Positions 31,185 through 40,686 of a stretch of 64,000 bases of DNA are shown here, piece after piece; within the stretch, counting starts at the first letter, position 1, and every line of letters begins with the position of its first letter. This DNA comes from Ahniella affigens (GTDB lineage Bacteria > Pseudomonadota > Gammaproteobacteria > Xanthomonadales > Ahniellaceae). The translations under genes and the position numbers were made by a program. The notes under the pieces were generated by a model. That model searched no databases, was not told where the DNA came from, and saw nothing but the letters and a program-made list of their open reading frames with translations. Location: positions 3,462,501-3,526,500 of the forward strand of contig NZ_CP027860.1 of the NCBI RefSeq assembly GCF_003015185.1. Reading direction: 5' to 3'.

Positions 31185-32363
31185 TCAGGCAGCCGCAGTG
31201 TTTGGCGCTGGCAAGCGACCAGCGAGTGGCAACACCAGCAAAATCGCAAACGCAAAGCCGGCAAACACCCAATCGAAATGCCCCAGATCGGCAAGCCAAA
31301 CCGCGCCGATCGGCCCCATTGCACGCGCCACGCCTTGATGTTTGGCGATGCGACCGTTGATGCGACCTGCCTGACTCACACCGAAGCGCTGTTGTACCAA
31401 CCAAGGCCGCGCCAACGTCATCATGCCCGAGCCGAAGCCGAACAAGGCAATTGAAAAGAATGCCGCGAAGAGACCAGGTGCGACCGCGAGCCCGATCATG
31501 CCGAGCAACATCGACGTCAGCGGAATGGTTGTCAGCCACGTGGCCGACACCTCACTGCGATGACGCGCCAGCCAGATTCGACCCGGCAGTTGCGCGACGC
31601 CAAACACACCAAGCGCGGAAGCTGCCCAGATGGCTGACGCACCTTCGGCATGCAGCTTCGGGATCACGAGCACCGCGAGTGTCATCGCCGACACGGTGCA
31701 CAAAATGAAGACGATGCTGAAAGCCCAGATGTGCGGCAGACCGATTTCGAACGCGGCCGCATCAGCCTTTGCCTGATCAACACGCTCATCAGCCACTAAA
31801 TACGGATACACCGCCTTCTCCAGCAACACGCCACTGGCAATCAGGAACGGAATCGCAGCCCAACCGGTAATGCGCCATCCGAAGTGACTGGTCGACCACG
31901 CGAGCAAGGGTAGAAATACCGTACTCGCCAGCCCGCCAAAAATGGTGATCGTCGACAACGCGCTCAGGCGTTCGCGGTGATCGCTGACGGCACGCGTCAC
32001 GAGTCCGAATGCGGTTTCATAGAGCAGCGTGGCCATCGCGGCGCCAAGCAGCGCGTAAGACAGGTACAAAGACCAAAGCATCCGCGATAACGTCAAACCA
32101 ACGATGCCGAGTACCGCAAGCAGCAAGCCCCAGCGGACCATTCGTTGCACATCGCCGTTGTCGATCTGACGACCGACCCAGGGTGCCAGCAACGCCATGA
32201 CCGCCAGGCCCAACGAAAACGCGCCGGCGATTTGCACGCGCGACACATGCAGACTTTGAATCAGCGGCTCCTGCCAGATCGAGTAGCCGTAATAGAGAAT
32301 GCCCCAGAGCACACATTGGCTCAGTCCCAACCACCACACGGCCCGCCGGCCCTGCTCACTCAC
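31185..32363 (-). CDS. major facilitator superfamily transporter
   Basis: The 392-residue protein has about twelve transmembrane helices. MFS signs include the loop between helices 2 and 3 (APWVGRQIDNGDVQRMVRWG, equivalent to GxxxDRxGRR, diverged) and helices such as LGLSQCVLWGILYYGYSIWQ. Substrate unknown. It resembles YbfB/monocarboxylate-type carriers only loosely. Co-transcription with the oxidase 227 bp upstream is possible but not clear. Confidence 0.85.
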   Translation of the reverse strand: MSEQGRRAVWWLGLSQCVLWGILYYGYSIWQEPLIQSLHVSRVQIAGAFSLGLAVMALLAPWVGRQIDNGDVQRMVRWGLLLAVLGIVGLTLSRMLWSLYLSYALLGAAMATLLYETAFGLVTRAVSDHRERLSALSTITIFGGLASTVFLPLLAWSTSHFGWRITGWAAIPFLIASGVLLEKAVYPYLVADERVDQAKADAAAFEIGLPHIWAFSIVFILCTVSAMTLAVLVIPKLHAEGASAIWAASALGVFGVAQLPGRIWLARHRSEVSATWLTTIPLTSMLLGMIGLAVAPGLFAAFFSIALFGFGSGMMTLARPWLVQQRFGVSQAGRINGRIAKHQGVARAMGPIGAVWLADLGHFDWVFAGFAFAILLVLPLAGRLPAPNTAAA

Positions 32364-32590
32364 GCTGATACTCCTTCCTGGAATAAGGACTGCGAAAAGC
32401 TTGCGGCAAGCGCTCTACGGGGCGTCAGCAAGGACTCAAGGCAGTGTTCGACATCCGACATGGGTTGAGCATGCGCCGATTACCACAACGCTGCTGGCAT
32501 CGAATCAGTCGAATCAAGGGCGAAATTCGGGCAAGGGCTCTGAAACTGAATCAGCGCCCAATGAGCACGATGAGGTCCGTCACAAAGCGC

Positions 32591-33883
32591 CTACCAGAGC
32601 GCATCGCGAAGTTTGTACCAAGCCATTGCGGCCACGAGCATGGGCGTCCGCAACAATCGACCGCCTGGAAACGGCCGATGCTTCAACTTCTCGAACACAT
32701 CGAGCCGGTTCGATTGCATCAGGATCGCTTCGCTGATCAACCTGCCCGCAAGCCCCGTGGCGGCAATGCCGTGACCAGAAAAACCTTGCGCGAAATAGAT
32801 GTTCGGTGTGAGGCGTCCCCAATGCGGCGCACGACTCAGCGAAATATCCACATAACCGCCCCAGACCTTGTCGAAACGCACATCGGCAAGCTGCGGGAAC
32901 ACGCGCTTCATTCTTGCGGCCATGACGCCGGCCAAGTTCAACGGCTTCAGCGTGGAGTAGCTGGCGCGGCCACCAAACAACAAACGGTGATCGCTGGTGA
33001 GACGGAAGTAGTCCAAAGCCCAGTTGATGTCCGCGACGGCCATGCCGTTCTGGATCAGCGACTGGGCACGGTCTGCACGCAGCGGCTCGGTCGCACCAAT
33101 ATAAGTGCCGACCGGCATGATGCGGGCGTCGAGTTCGGGTGCCAAGCCATACACGTAAGCATTTCCGGCGAGGATCACCGACTCGGCTTCCACTTCACCT
33201 GCCGCTGTCTTCAGGCAAAGCGGCGCCTGTCGATTCAGGCTGATGACCTCGCTGTGCTCATAGATCTTCACACCTAACGCCAGTGCGGCTGTCGCAAGCC
33301 CGAGCGTGAAATTCAGCGGATGCAGATGCCCAGAGTTCGGGTCGTACAGTGCGCCGAGATAGCGATCCGTCGCCAATACGGCGCGCAATTGGTCGCGATC
33401 CCACCACGGCAACGCGTAATCGAAATTGCGCGCCAGATCGTCCTGCCAATGCTTCAGCTCATCCACTTGGCGCGGTTTGATCGGCACATGCGCGTGACCA
33501 TCGTGCCAATCGCAATCGATTTGATAGTCGCGAATTCGCGACTTCAAGAGCTGCATACCTTCCAGCGACCAGGCAAACAGTTTCTTGGAATCGGCGAGCC
33601 CCAGCTGCGCGGTGATCTTGTGCTGATCGCAACCGAACCCGAAAATGGCCTGCCCACCACTGCGGCCGGATGCACCCCAACCAACTTCGCGTGCCTCGAT
33701 GATTGCCACTTTGCGGCCCGCTTTCGCGAGTTCAATCGCCGCCGAGAGTCCGGTCAGGCCCGCACCGAGAATCGCGACATCAACGCGCTCCTTGCCTTGC
33801 AGATGCGCTTGCCGGGGAAACGGCATCGCCGTCTGCCGATACCACGAATCGACGGGCGCTTGGCCATCACGCAAGGTGCTCAT
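32591..33883 (-). CDS. FAD-dependent amine oxidoreductase (DAO family, PuuB-like)
   Basis: The 430-residue protein has the dinucleotide-binding motif VDVAILGAGLTGLSAAIELA, followed by VAIIEAREVGWGASGRSGGQ, typical of DadA/PuuB-type D-amino-acid or gamma-glutamylputrescine oxidases. The C-terminal YFAQGFSGHGIAATGLAGRL is also family-typical. It probably oxidises a secondary or terminal amine with release of hydrogen peroxide or transfer to the quinone pool. No puuA/puuC/puuD neighbours are present, so the substrate is only an inference. It starts 3 bp after the moaB stop, implying co-transcription. Confidence 0.85.
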   Translation of the reverse strand: MSTLRDGQAPVDSWYRQTAMPFPRQAHLQGKERVDVAILGAGLTGLSAAIELAKAGRKVAIIEAREVGWGASGRSGGQAIFGFGCDQHKITAQLGLADSKKLFAWSLEGMQLLKSRIRDYQIDCDWHDGHAHVPIKPRQVDELKHWQDDLARNFDYALPWWDRDQLRAVLATDRYLGALYDPNSGHLHPLNFTLGLATAALALGVKIYEHSEVISLNRQAPLCLKTAAGEVEAESVILAGNAYVYGLAPELDARIMPVGTYIGATEPLRADRAQSLIQNGMAVADINWALDYFRLTSDHRLLFGGRASYSTLKPLNLAGVMAARMKRVFPQLADVRFDKVWGGYVDISLSRAPHWGRLTPNIYFAQGFSGHGIAATGLAGRLISEAILMQSNRLDVFEKLKHRPFPGGRLLRTPMLVAAMAWYKLRDALW

Positions 33884-33886
33884 GGC

Positions 33887-34387
33887 TCAACGCTCCAGGA
33901 ACCGCTCACGCAGCACGGCCAGATTACACGGCTTAGTGGTCGCATCGAGCTGTGGCCGGATGATCTGATCGAAGGCCAAGCGGCAGGCACCACTCGATCC
34001 CGGCAAGCAGAACACAATGCGACCGTTCGCGATGCCGGCGACCGCCCGTGACTGAATCGTCGATGCACCAATCTCGGCAAAACTGAGTTGCCGAAACAAC
34101 TCACCGAAGCCCTCAATGACCTTGTCGAACAACGGCAGCAGCGCTTCAGGCGTGGTATCGCGACCGGTGAACCCGGTGCCGCCCGTCGTCAGGATCACAT
34201 CAACCGACGGATCGATCAGCCAGTTCGACACCTTCGCGCGCAGCAGAAATCGGTCATCCGGCAGCAACTCGCGATCAGCCAGGCGATGCCCCGCTTCGGT
34301 CAGTTTCGCCACCAACAGATCACCCGAGCGATCTTCAGCCAGCCCTCGGGTATCGGAGATCGTCAGCACAGCAATCGACAGGCTCAT
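33887..34387 (-). CDS. moaB: molybdenum cofactor biosynthesis protein B
   Basis: The 166-residue protein has the MoaB/MogA molybdopterin-binding motif VILTTGGTGFTGRDTTPEAL and opens IAVLTISDTRGLAEDRSGDL. MoaB-type proteins adenylylate or bind molybdopterin. Length matches E. coli MoaB (170). It lies between serS (50 bp upstream) and the oxidase gene; other moa/moe genes are not in the window. Confidence 0.94.
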   Translation of the reverse strand: MSLSIAVLTISDTRGLAEDRSGDLLVAKLTEAGHRLADRELLPDDRFLLRAKVSNWLIDPSVDVILTTGGTGFTGRDTTPEALLPLFDKVIEGFGELFRQLSFAEIGASTIQSRAVAGIANGRIVFCLPGSSGACRLAFDQIIRPQLDATTKPCNLAVLRERFLER

Positions 34388-34436
34388 GGCTCACCTTGAT
34401 AGAGGGTTCGACGCTGCGAACGCCGGAAGCGATGCC

Positions 34437-35747
<1,311 letters not shown>

Positions 35748-35798
35748 TTATCGCGGCTTGGGGCTATTTCTGGCAATTCGTGCATGGGTCGGAGGTGA

Positions 35799-35836
35799 CC
35801 GCCGGGCCGGACCGGTCGAACAAGGCCCGGCAGGCG
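35799..35836 (-). terminator. GC-rich inverted repeat between serS and ABC permease genes
   Basis: GCCGGGCC (35801-35808) pairs perfectly with GGCCCGGC (35824-35831), with CCGC/GGCGG-type flanks extending it. It lies just downstream of the ABC permease gene on the minus strand and has no T-run, so it may be a terminator that needs help or a REP-like remnant. Confidence 0.4.
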
Positions 35837-35845
35837 GGGATCACG

Positions 35846-37498
35846 CTAACGGCCCCTGGGCAGCAAACGCTGCGTCCGGGATGGCAGCAAGTACAGCAGC
35901 CAGATGCCCGCCAACAGTGGTGGCAACAACCAGCCCGAAATCCAGTTGACACCGGTCAGCACCCCAATCGGCAAGGTCGCGAGCCCAACGGTCAGGACGA
36001 GCGCGCCGACAACGAGCGTTCGTTCCAACCAGCGATGCGCAAACCAGACCAGCACCATACAGACGCTGGCCAGATTCGCGACCCCGACCAAGACCAACAG
36101 CACCAGCCAAGTCCGCGGGTGCATGAGCAGGACCGGATCGTCGATTCCGATCTGATACATCGCTACCAGCAGCACCGCTAGCAATGCCGCGGCCATCAGC
36201 ACCGTTGAATGTAGCGACCAGGCCAGCGTTTGCCGCATCAGGGCACTACGAAGTTCAGCACCGCGCGGAAATCCGGGCAGCAGGATCAGCGTATCGCTTG
36301 AGGCAGCCTGATCGACCCACCAGAGCGACCGATGTCGCGATGCGCCTGCATTGCCACTGAAGTCCAGTACGCGTCGGGGATGGCCGCCGACCAGCCGGTT
36401 GATCAACCGATACGCATGCGCCATCGGGATCATCGTGTAGAGCACGATCAACACGATCGCAGCGGGCGGCAGATAGGCTGCGCCCTTTTGGTAACCAACA
36501 ATGAACTGTACGAGCGCGGCGCCGACGGCCACCAACAGGATCGACTTTGTCGGCCAACCGGGCGCCTGGCCCAGCGTCAGCGTCAACAACGCATGCCCAG
36601 GGCTTGTTGATTGGGTCACCCGGGCCAGTGCCTCGGCAGCCAGACTGGCATGAATGTCCGGGGCGTCGTCAGTCAACTCAGAGTCGTCGATCCCTTTGTC
36701 CTTCGATTCGGCGTCCAAATCGACGTCCTGTTCGACGTCCTGTTCGTCATCGAACTCGTCGCGTCGGTTGGCAGCTCTGTTGTACGCGACTGCCTGGTCC
36801 GCGGTGTCTGCCGCGAGCGCTTCGGGCGCGATATCCTGGACCACGCCAGACCCAAGATCCAGATGGGCAATCTGAAAGACCGAGGGCTCGGGTCGGAGCA
36901 ACTGCCGCCATTGCTTGCTGTCGCGCCGCCAAGCGTAGGCAATCAGCAGGATCGCTATTGCCAGAAGACCGACATTGCCTGTCACGGCCAGGCCATCGAA
37001 CAACCGCGATCCGAGATCCGGAACCAGATATTCGAGCAGCCAGATCAGCGCACGAACTAAGAGACTCACGACGAACACGAGAACGAAGTTGAGACCGAGT
37101 GCAATGGTCGCCAGCGCCAACGCCACCAGCAGTAGCCCATTGATGCCAAAGTACCAGGAACAAAATATCGGCGGCGCCAAAGCAAGCACCGCCAGTGCGA
37201 CCGCGGTTCGGGGCAACAAGGTCGCTGCATTCGGCAGGCGCAACGCTTGGATGATGGGCGCGACCGCAAAGAGACGCCCGCGCATGACGGCGATGATGAT
37301 CGCTGCGGCCGGCCCCATCAGTACAAAGGCCGCTGCACCAGATGACCCGTTGCGGCCGACCCCCATCAGAAACAGGGATACGTTTGTCAGGTACGCCAGA
37401 ACGACCAGAATGTGCACCCAGTAGCGGGCTCGCAACAAGCACTTGGCGCTCTGCCAGCGCGCTCTGAATGGAACGGATCCCAAGCCTGTGCTGCTCAC
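35846..37498 (-). CDS. ABC transporter permease, multi-spanning (exporter type)
   Basis: The 550-residue protein has roughly twelve to fourteen hydrophobic helices (WVHILVVLAYLTNVSLFLMG, LLVALALATIALGLNFVLVF, VLMAAALLAVLLVAMYQIGI) broken near the middle by an acidic cytoplasmic stretch (about 225-270, DDEQDVEQDVDLDAESKDKG). It is translationally coupled to the upstream ATPase gene (4-bp overlap), so it is the membrane half of that transporter. No substrate-binding protein is encoded nearby, which points to export. Substrate unknown. Confidence 0.75.
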   Translation of the reverse strand: MSSTGLGSVPFRARWQSAKCLLRARYWVHILVVLAYLTNVSLFLMGVGRNGSSGAAAFVLMGPAAAIIIAVMRGRLFAVAPIIQALRLPNAATLLPRTAVALAVLALAPPIFCSWYFGINGLLLVALALATIALGLNFVLVFVVSLLVRALIWLLEYLVPDLGSRLFDGLAVTGNVGLLAIAILLIAYAWRRDSKQWRQLLRPEPSVFQIAHLDLGSGVVQDIAPEALAADTADQAVAYNRAANRRDEFDDEQDVEQDVDLDAESKDKGIDDSELTDDAPDIHASLAAEALARVTQSTSPGHALLTLTLGQAPGWPTKSILLVAVGAALVQFIVGYQKGAAYLPPAAIVLIVLYTMIPMAHAYRLINRLVGGHPRRVLDFSGNAGASRHRSLWWVDQAASSDTLILLPGFPRGAELRSALMRQTLAWSLHSTVLMAAALLAVLLVAMYQIGIDDPVLLMHPRTWLVLLVLVGVANLASVCMVLVWFAHRWLERTLVVGALVLTVGLATLPIGVLTGVNWISGWLLPPLLAGIWLLYLLPSRTQRLLPRGR

Positions 37499-38349
37499 GG
37501 CAACGTGTCCAAAAACAGCTCTTCTAGCACCGGCTCTAACGGTCGGATGGACTCTGGCAAGTTGAGCGGTAGATCCTTTCTGCGCAGCAATGCAACCCAG
37601 CCGCCTTCTGGCGTTGGGTGAACAAACTGCGCATGCACGAGGAACGGTGGCCGCTCCGCCGCGCTGCTCTCGAGCCTGATGAACCGGGCCTTCAATTCAC
37701 GAACCGGATCGCGAGCGATGATCCGGCCGCGATGCAACACAGCCACCTCGGCCGACGCACGTTCGATGTCGTTGAGCAGATGCGTGGTCAGGAGCACCGC
37801 CGCACCGTGCGACTGCGCAAAGCTGAGCACTTCGGAGATGATCTGGCGACGTCCGACGGGGTCGACCGAAGACAGTGGCTCGTCCAGCAACATCAACTTC
37901 GGCTGGACGGACAAAGCCCGGACAATTTCGATCCGTTGCCGCACGCCAGGCGATAGACTAAGCATCGCCCGATTGCCGGGAACCTCGAATCGCTTCAACA
38001 TCGATTGGGCCACGTCCGGTCGATAGTTCGGATAGTAGCTGCCGACAAAGTCCAGGTAGTGCTGTGCGCTCAGGTCGCTCAGCGTGAACTTGTTCTGGCC
38101 AACATACGCCAGTTCAGCGAGCACCGCATCGGTCGCTTCCGACGGCGGCATGCCCTGAAGTCGAATGCTGCCGGCATCAGGTACCAGCAATCCAGCAGCG
38201 AGGTTCAGAAGTGTCGATTTGCCAGCGCCATTTCGGCCGATCAGCCCGACTAGTGCTCCCGGCATGATGCAAAGGTCCAAGCCATCCAGAACGGGCTTGC
38301 CATCATAGGATTTTCTGATTCCCTGTGCTTCCAGCAACGGCTGCGACAT
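37495..38349 (-). CDS. ABC transporter ATP-binding protein
   Basis: The 284-residue protein has Walker A GRNGAGKSTLLNLAAGL, a signature reading LSPGVRQRIEIVRAL (diverged from LSGGQ), Walker B LMLLDEPLSSVDP and the switch-region LLTTHLLNDI. It belongs to the CcmA/YtrB-type export ATPases, which power efflux by an integral membrane partner; the coupled 550-residue permease is that partner. The C-terminal ~70 residues are an extra domain with unknown role. Confidence 0.93.
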   Translation of the reverse strand: MSQPLLEAQGIRKSYDGKPVLDGLDLCIMPGALVGLIGRNGAGKSTLLNLAAGLLVPDAGSIRLQGMPPSEATDAVLAELAYVGQNKFTLSDLSAQHYLDFVGSYYPNYRPDVAQSMLKRFEVPGNRAMLSLSPGVRQRIEIVRALSVQPKLMLLDEPLSSVDPVGRRQIISEVLSFAQSHGAAVLLTTHLLNDIERASAEVAVLHRGRIIARDPVRELKARFIRLESSAAERPPFLVHAQFVHPTPEGGWVALLRRKDLPLNLPESIRPLEPVLEELFLDTLP

Positions 38350-38749
38350 AGCTCTTGATCACCTCATGGTCGATGCCCCCGACGTGCTGGCGGCAATTTT
38401 CGCAAGCATACTGCCGACCAACTGTTCCGGGACCATGATCGACGCGTTTGGGCGACCTTTGAACTCGGAGTAGCGGCAGCGTTCAATCTTAGAGAAGACG
38501 TGACAGGCGCGGAGGGTACGCCTGCGCCAGAATGTGGCCGACGACACACGCCCATCACCTGTTTCGTGGCAGACTGTCAGGGATGAATACGCCAATGGAT
38601 CTGGGTTGCTGAATGTGTATTCAGCATCCGCTCAATTGGCGGGAACCGCACCTATGTCCGGCCGGTCGAACAACTGCCGGGACGTTGCAGAACTACGCAC
38701 CGATACGGCCAGAGACCGCCGAATCCTTAAGCAACAACAGGAGAAAGCC
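38350..38749. other. 400-bp intergenic region, promoters for ABC operon and exported protein
   Basis: No convincing gene. A small hairpin (GCTGAAT/ATTCAGC, 38608-38625) lies about 125 bp upstream of the exported-protein start. The stretch must contain divergent promoters. I saw no clear GntR or other regulator gene here, although YtrA-type regulators often neighbour such ABC operons. Confidence 0.45.
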
Positions 38750-39181
38750 ATGAACAAGTTAGCAAGCCAAGCAGCCGTTTTGCTGCTGTCGTTGATCGTC
38801 ACCACTGCCGTGCGCGCCGAAGCAGACTGCAACATGCATTTCACGCTCAAGGGCTGGTCGGCCTTCTACAAGACTGCGAGTGGTACGGGCACGGTCACGT
38901 GTACGAACGGCCAGAGTGCCAAGGTCAAGATCAAGACCAAAGGCGGCGGCATCACGTTTGGCAAGAGCACCATCAACAACGGCAAAGGCGAGTTCTCGGG
39001 CATCACCAACATTAACGAGATCTTTGGCACCTATGTCGAAGGCGGCGCGCACGCAGGTGCGGCGAAGTCGAGCAATGCTGCGGTCATGACCAAGGGCGAT
39101 GTGAACCTCGCCATTGCCGGCACGGGCAAGGGCTGGGATGTCGGTGTGGCGTTTGGCAAGTTCGTCATCAGCCGACAGTAA
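38750..39181 (+). CDS. exported protein of unknown function (143 aa)
   Basis: ATG 38750 has CAGGAG 6-7 nt upstream. The product has a signal peptide (MNKLASQAAVLLLSLIVTTA, then VRAEADC). The mature ~120 residues are Gly/Thr/Lys-rich, with short beta-forming runs (GTVTCTNGQSAKVKIKTKGG, GITFGKSTINNGKGEFSGIT) and two Cys (CNM and TVTC) that could form a disulphide. The C-terminal TKGDVNLAIAGTGKGWDVGV loosely recalls SYLF-type lipid-binding domains, but I cannot assign a family. A longer in-frame start at 38534 was rejected. It converges with the alkaline phosphatase gene. Confidence 0.75.
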   Translation: MNKLASQAAVLLLSLIVTTAVRAEADCNMHFTLKGWSAFYKTASGTGTVTCTNGQSAKVKIKTKGGGITFGKSTINNGKGEFSGITNINEIFGTYVEGGAHAGAAKSSNAAVMTKGDVNLAIAGTGKGWDVGVAFGKFVISRQ

Positions 39182-39199
39182 GGACGGCTGTTGCTGAGG

Positions 39200-39230
39200 C
39201 ATGCAGGCTGTCTGCGCGACAGCCTGCATG
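39200..39230. terminator. bidirectional stem-loop between convergent genes
   Basis: CATGCAGGCTGT and ACAGCCTGCATG form a perfect 12-bp stem with a 7-nt loop. It lies between the stops of the exported protein (39181) and the alkaline phosphatase (39241). No T-run is present, so it may work on both strands or only stabilise mRNA ends. Confidence 0.65.
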
Positions 39231-39240
39231 TGCGTGTGGC

Positions 39241-40515
39241 TCACGGTTGCGGGAACAAGCCCAGGCGCAAGGCCTGGTAGATCGTCGTTGAATCAATCGT
39301 CCCGTGAATCACGCTAGCACCCGGACCAATTCCGCGCGCTACCGTGCCACCCGCCATGTCACTGTTCGAAGCCCAGACCACATAGAACGGAATCCGCTTG
39401 CCTCGGGCATCGGCCGCACTGAGGTAGGGTTGCCCCTGATCACTACTCAACAACGAACCGTTCTCAGAGCGCTTCGGTAGCGGCCGCGGCAGCTCATCCA
39501 GATCATCGCTCGTTGCGTTCATGCCACCATTGTCGGAGTCGGAACACACCACTACCGTCAAGGCTGGGTTTTTGGCGTGTTCGTTCAGCGCGAGGCGAAT
39601 GGCGCGATCAGCGCCAGCAGCCGCCTCAAGTGTTGCGGGCACGTTGTTTTCGCCGGAGAGATTGTCGGTACCCTCCTCGTTGCCGACGATCAGATAGCCT
39701 TGCTCCGCGTCGCGCACGCGATCAAGTGCAAATGCCAGCATGTCATCGAAGCGCGGTGCCTGCGGCTGGAAGGGTGTGAGCTTCTGCTTCCGCATCTTGG
39801 CCTCACTCAGTTCGTTGAACGTCGCTTCAGCGGCGAACAAACCCAGCACCTTTTTGGCATCCCGCGGCAATGCTGCCAGCTCCTCACGGGTGAACACGAC
39901 CACATAGCCGGCTGCCTCGGCCTCCTTCACCAGATCGCGACCATCCTGCCGCAGTCCTGCACCGTGGCGACCTTGCTTGCCCGCCGGCAGAAAGAACTGT
40001 TCACCACCACCCAGCATGATGTCGGGACCGGCAGCGAGTAGCTGCGCGGCGATGCCCGCCTCATCGTCGCGATCTTTGATGCTCGCGAGAAACGCAGCGG
40101 TGCCAGGCTCGGTAATGCTGGACGAGTTGATCAACACGAGTTTCCGACCTGCCTGCATGGCTTGGCGCGCGATGGACAGACGCTGCCCTTCAGCGTTCTT
40201 TGGAACGTCACCAGCGCGATCCAAACCGAAGCTCTCCAGATGGGTCCGCACGCCGTAAGCGTGTGTCGTCGCACCAGCATTGGATGAGGCATTGACGGAG
40301 TCATCCACTGGGCCAACATAGATGGCCAAAGCCGGCAGTGCATCCCAAGCGAGGCGGCCATCGGGCCCAACCTCTTTCATACGAAGCACGTTCCACGTAT
40401 TCGCGCCCATGCCATCTGGGTGCAGAAACATGGCGCTGGCGGCAGGTGCTTTCGCGAAGGCAAGCGTCGGCACAACGGCGGACGCTAAGGCAAAGCACAA
40501 CAAGGCTGAACGCAT
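39241..40515 (-). CDS. alkaline phosphatase (PhoA superfamily)
   Basis: The 424-residue protein has a signal peptide (MRSALLCFALASAVVPTLAF). Metal and nucleophile motifs of the alkaline phosphatase superfamily are seen: FLHPDGMGANTWN (first metal Asp), VDDSVNASSNAGATTHAYGV with the candidate nucleophile Ser in the DDS position, AGPDIMLGGGEQFFL, and VVVCSDSDNGGMNATSDD near the end. GGAG lies 6 nt before the ATG. It hydrolyses phosphate monoesters in the periplasm. A PhoB-box-like sequence lies 40 bp upstream, and a TonB receptor gene diverges from it. Confidence 0.85.
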   Translation of the reverse strand: MRSALLCFALASAVVPTLAFAKAPAASAMFLHPDGMGANTWNVLRMKEVGPDGRLAWDALPALAIYVGPVDDSVNASSNAGATTHAYGVRTHLESFGLDRAGDVPKNAEGQRLSIARQAMQAGRKLVLINSSSITEPGTAAFLASIKDRDDEAGIAAQLLAAGPDIMLGGGEQFFLPAGKQGRHGAGLRQDGRDLVKEAEAAGYVVVFTREELAALPRDAKKVLGLFAAEATFNELSEAKMRKQKLTPFQPQAPRFDDMLAFALDRVRDAEQGYLIVGNEEGTDNLSGENNVPATLEAAAGADRAIRLALNEHAKNPALTVVVCSDSDNGGMNATSDDLDELPRPLPKRSENGSLLSSDQGQPYLSAADARGKRIPFYVVWASNSDMAGGTVARGIGPGASVIHGTIDSTTIYQALRLGLFPQP

Positions 40516-40555
40516 GGGATCTCCAGTCGAAAACCGGCGACGCTACCCGCACCCG

Positions 40556-40573
40556 ATGACATCGACGTGACAG
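40556..40573 (-). promoter_or_regulatory. Pho-box-like site upstream of alkaline phosphatase
   Basis: Reading the minus strand, CTGTCAC-GTCG-ATGTCAT matches the 7-4-7 direct repeat of the PhoB site (CTGTCAT-N4-CTGTCAT) with two mismatches. Ten nt downstream lies TAGCGT as a weak -10. The site ends about 40 nt before the phosphatase ATG. Confidence 0.5.
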
Positions 40574-40604
40574 CTTGCAGGTCGCCACCTCGGGCGATCG
40601 CCGC

Positions 40605-40622
40605 CTGTCACCAAGCTGCCGC
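40605..40622 (+). promoter_or_regulatory. weak Pho-box-like site upstream of TonB receptor
   Basis: CTGTCAC-CAAG-CTGCCGC has the same 7-4-7 spacing, but the second half is diverged. It lies 64 bp before the receptor ATG at 40687. Suggestive only. Confidence 0.25.
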
Positions 40623-40686
40623 CAGACCTTCATGAGAGCGTCATCTGAAACGGCTGCAATCCCGAGCTTCCCCTTTGGAGCCCTTC

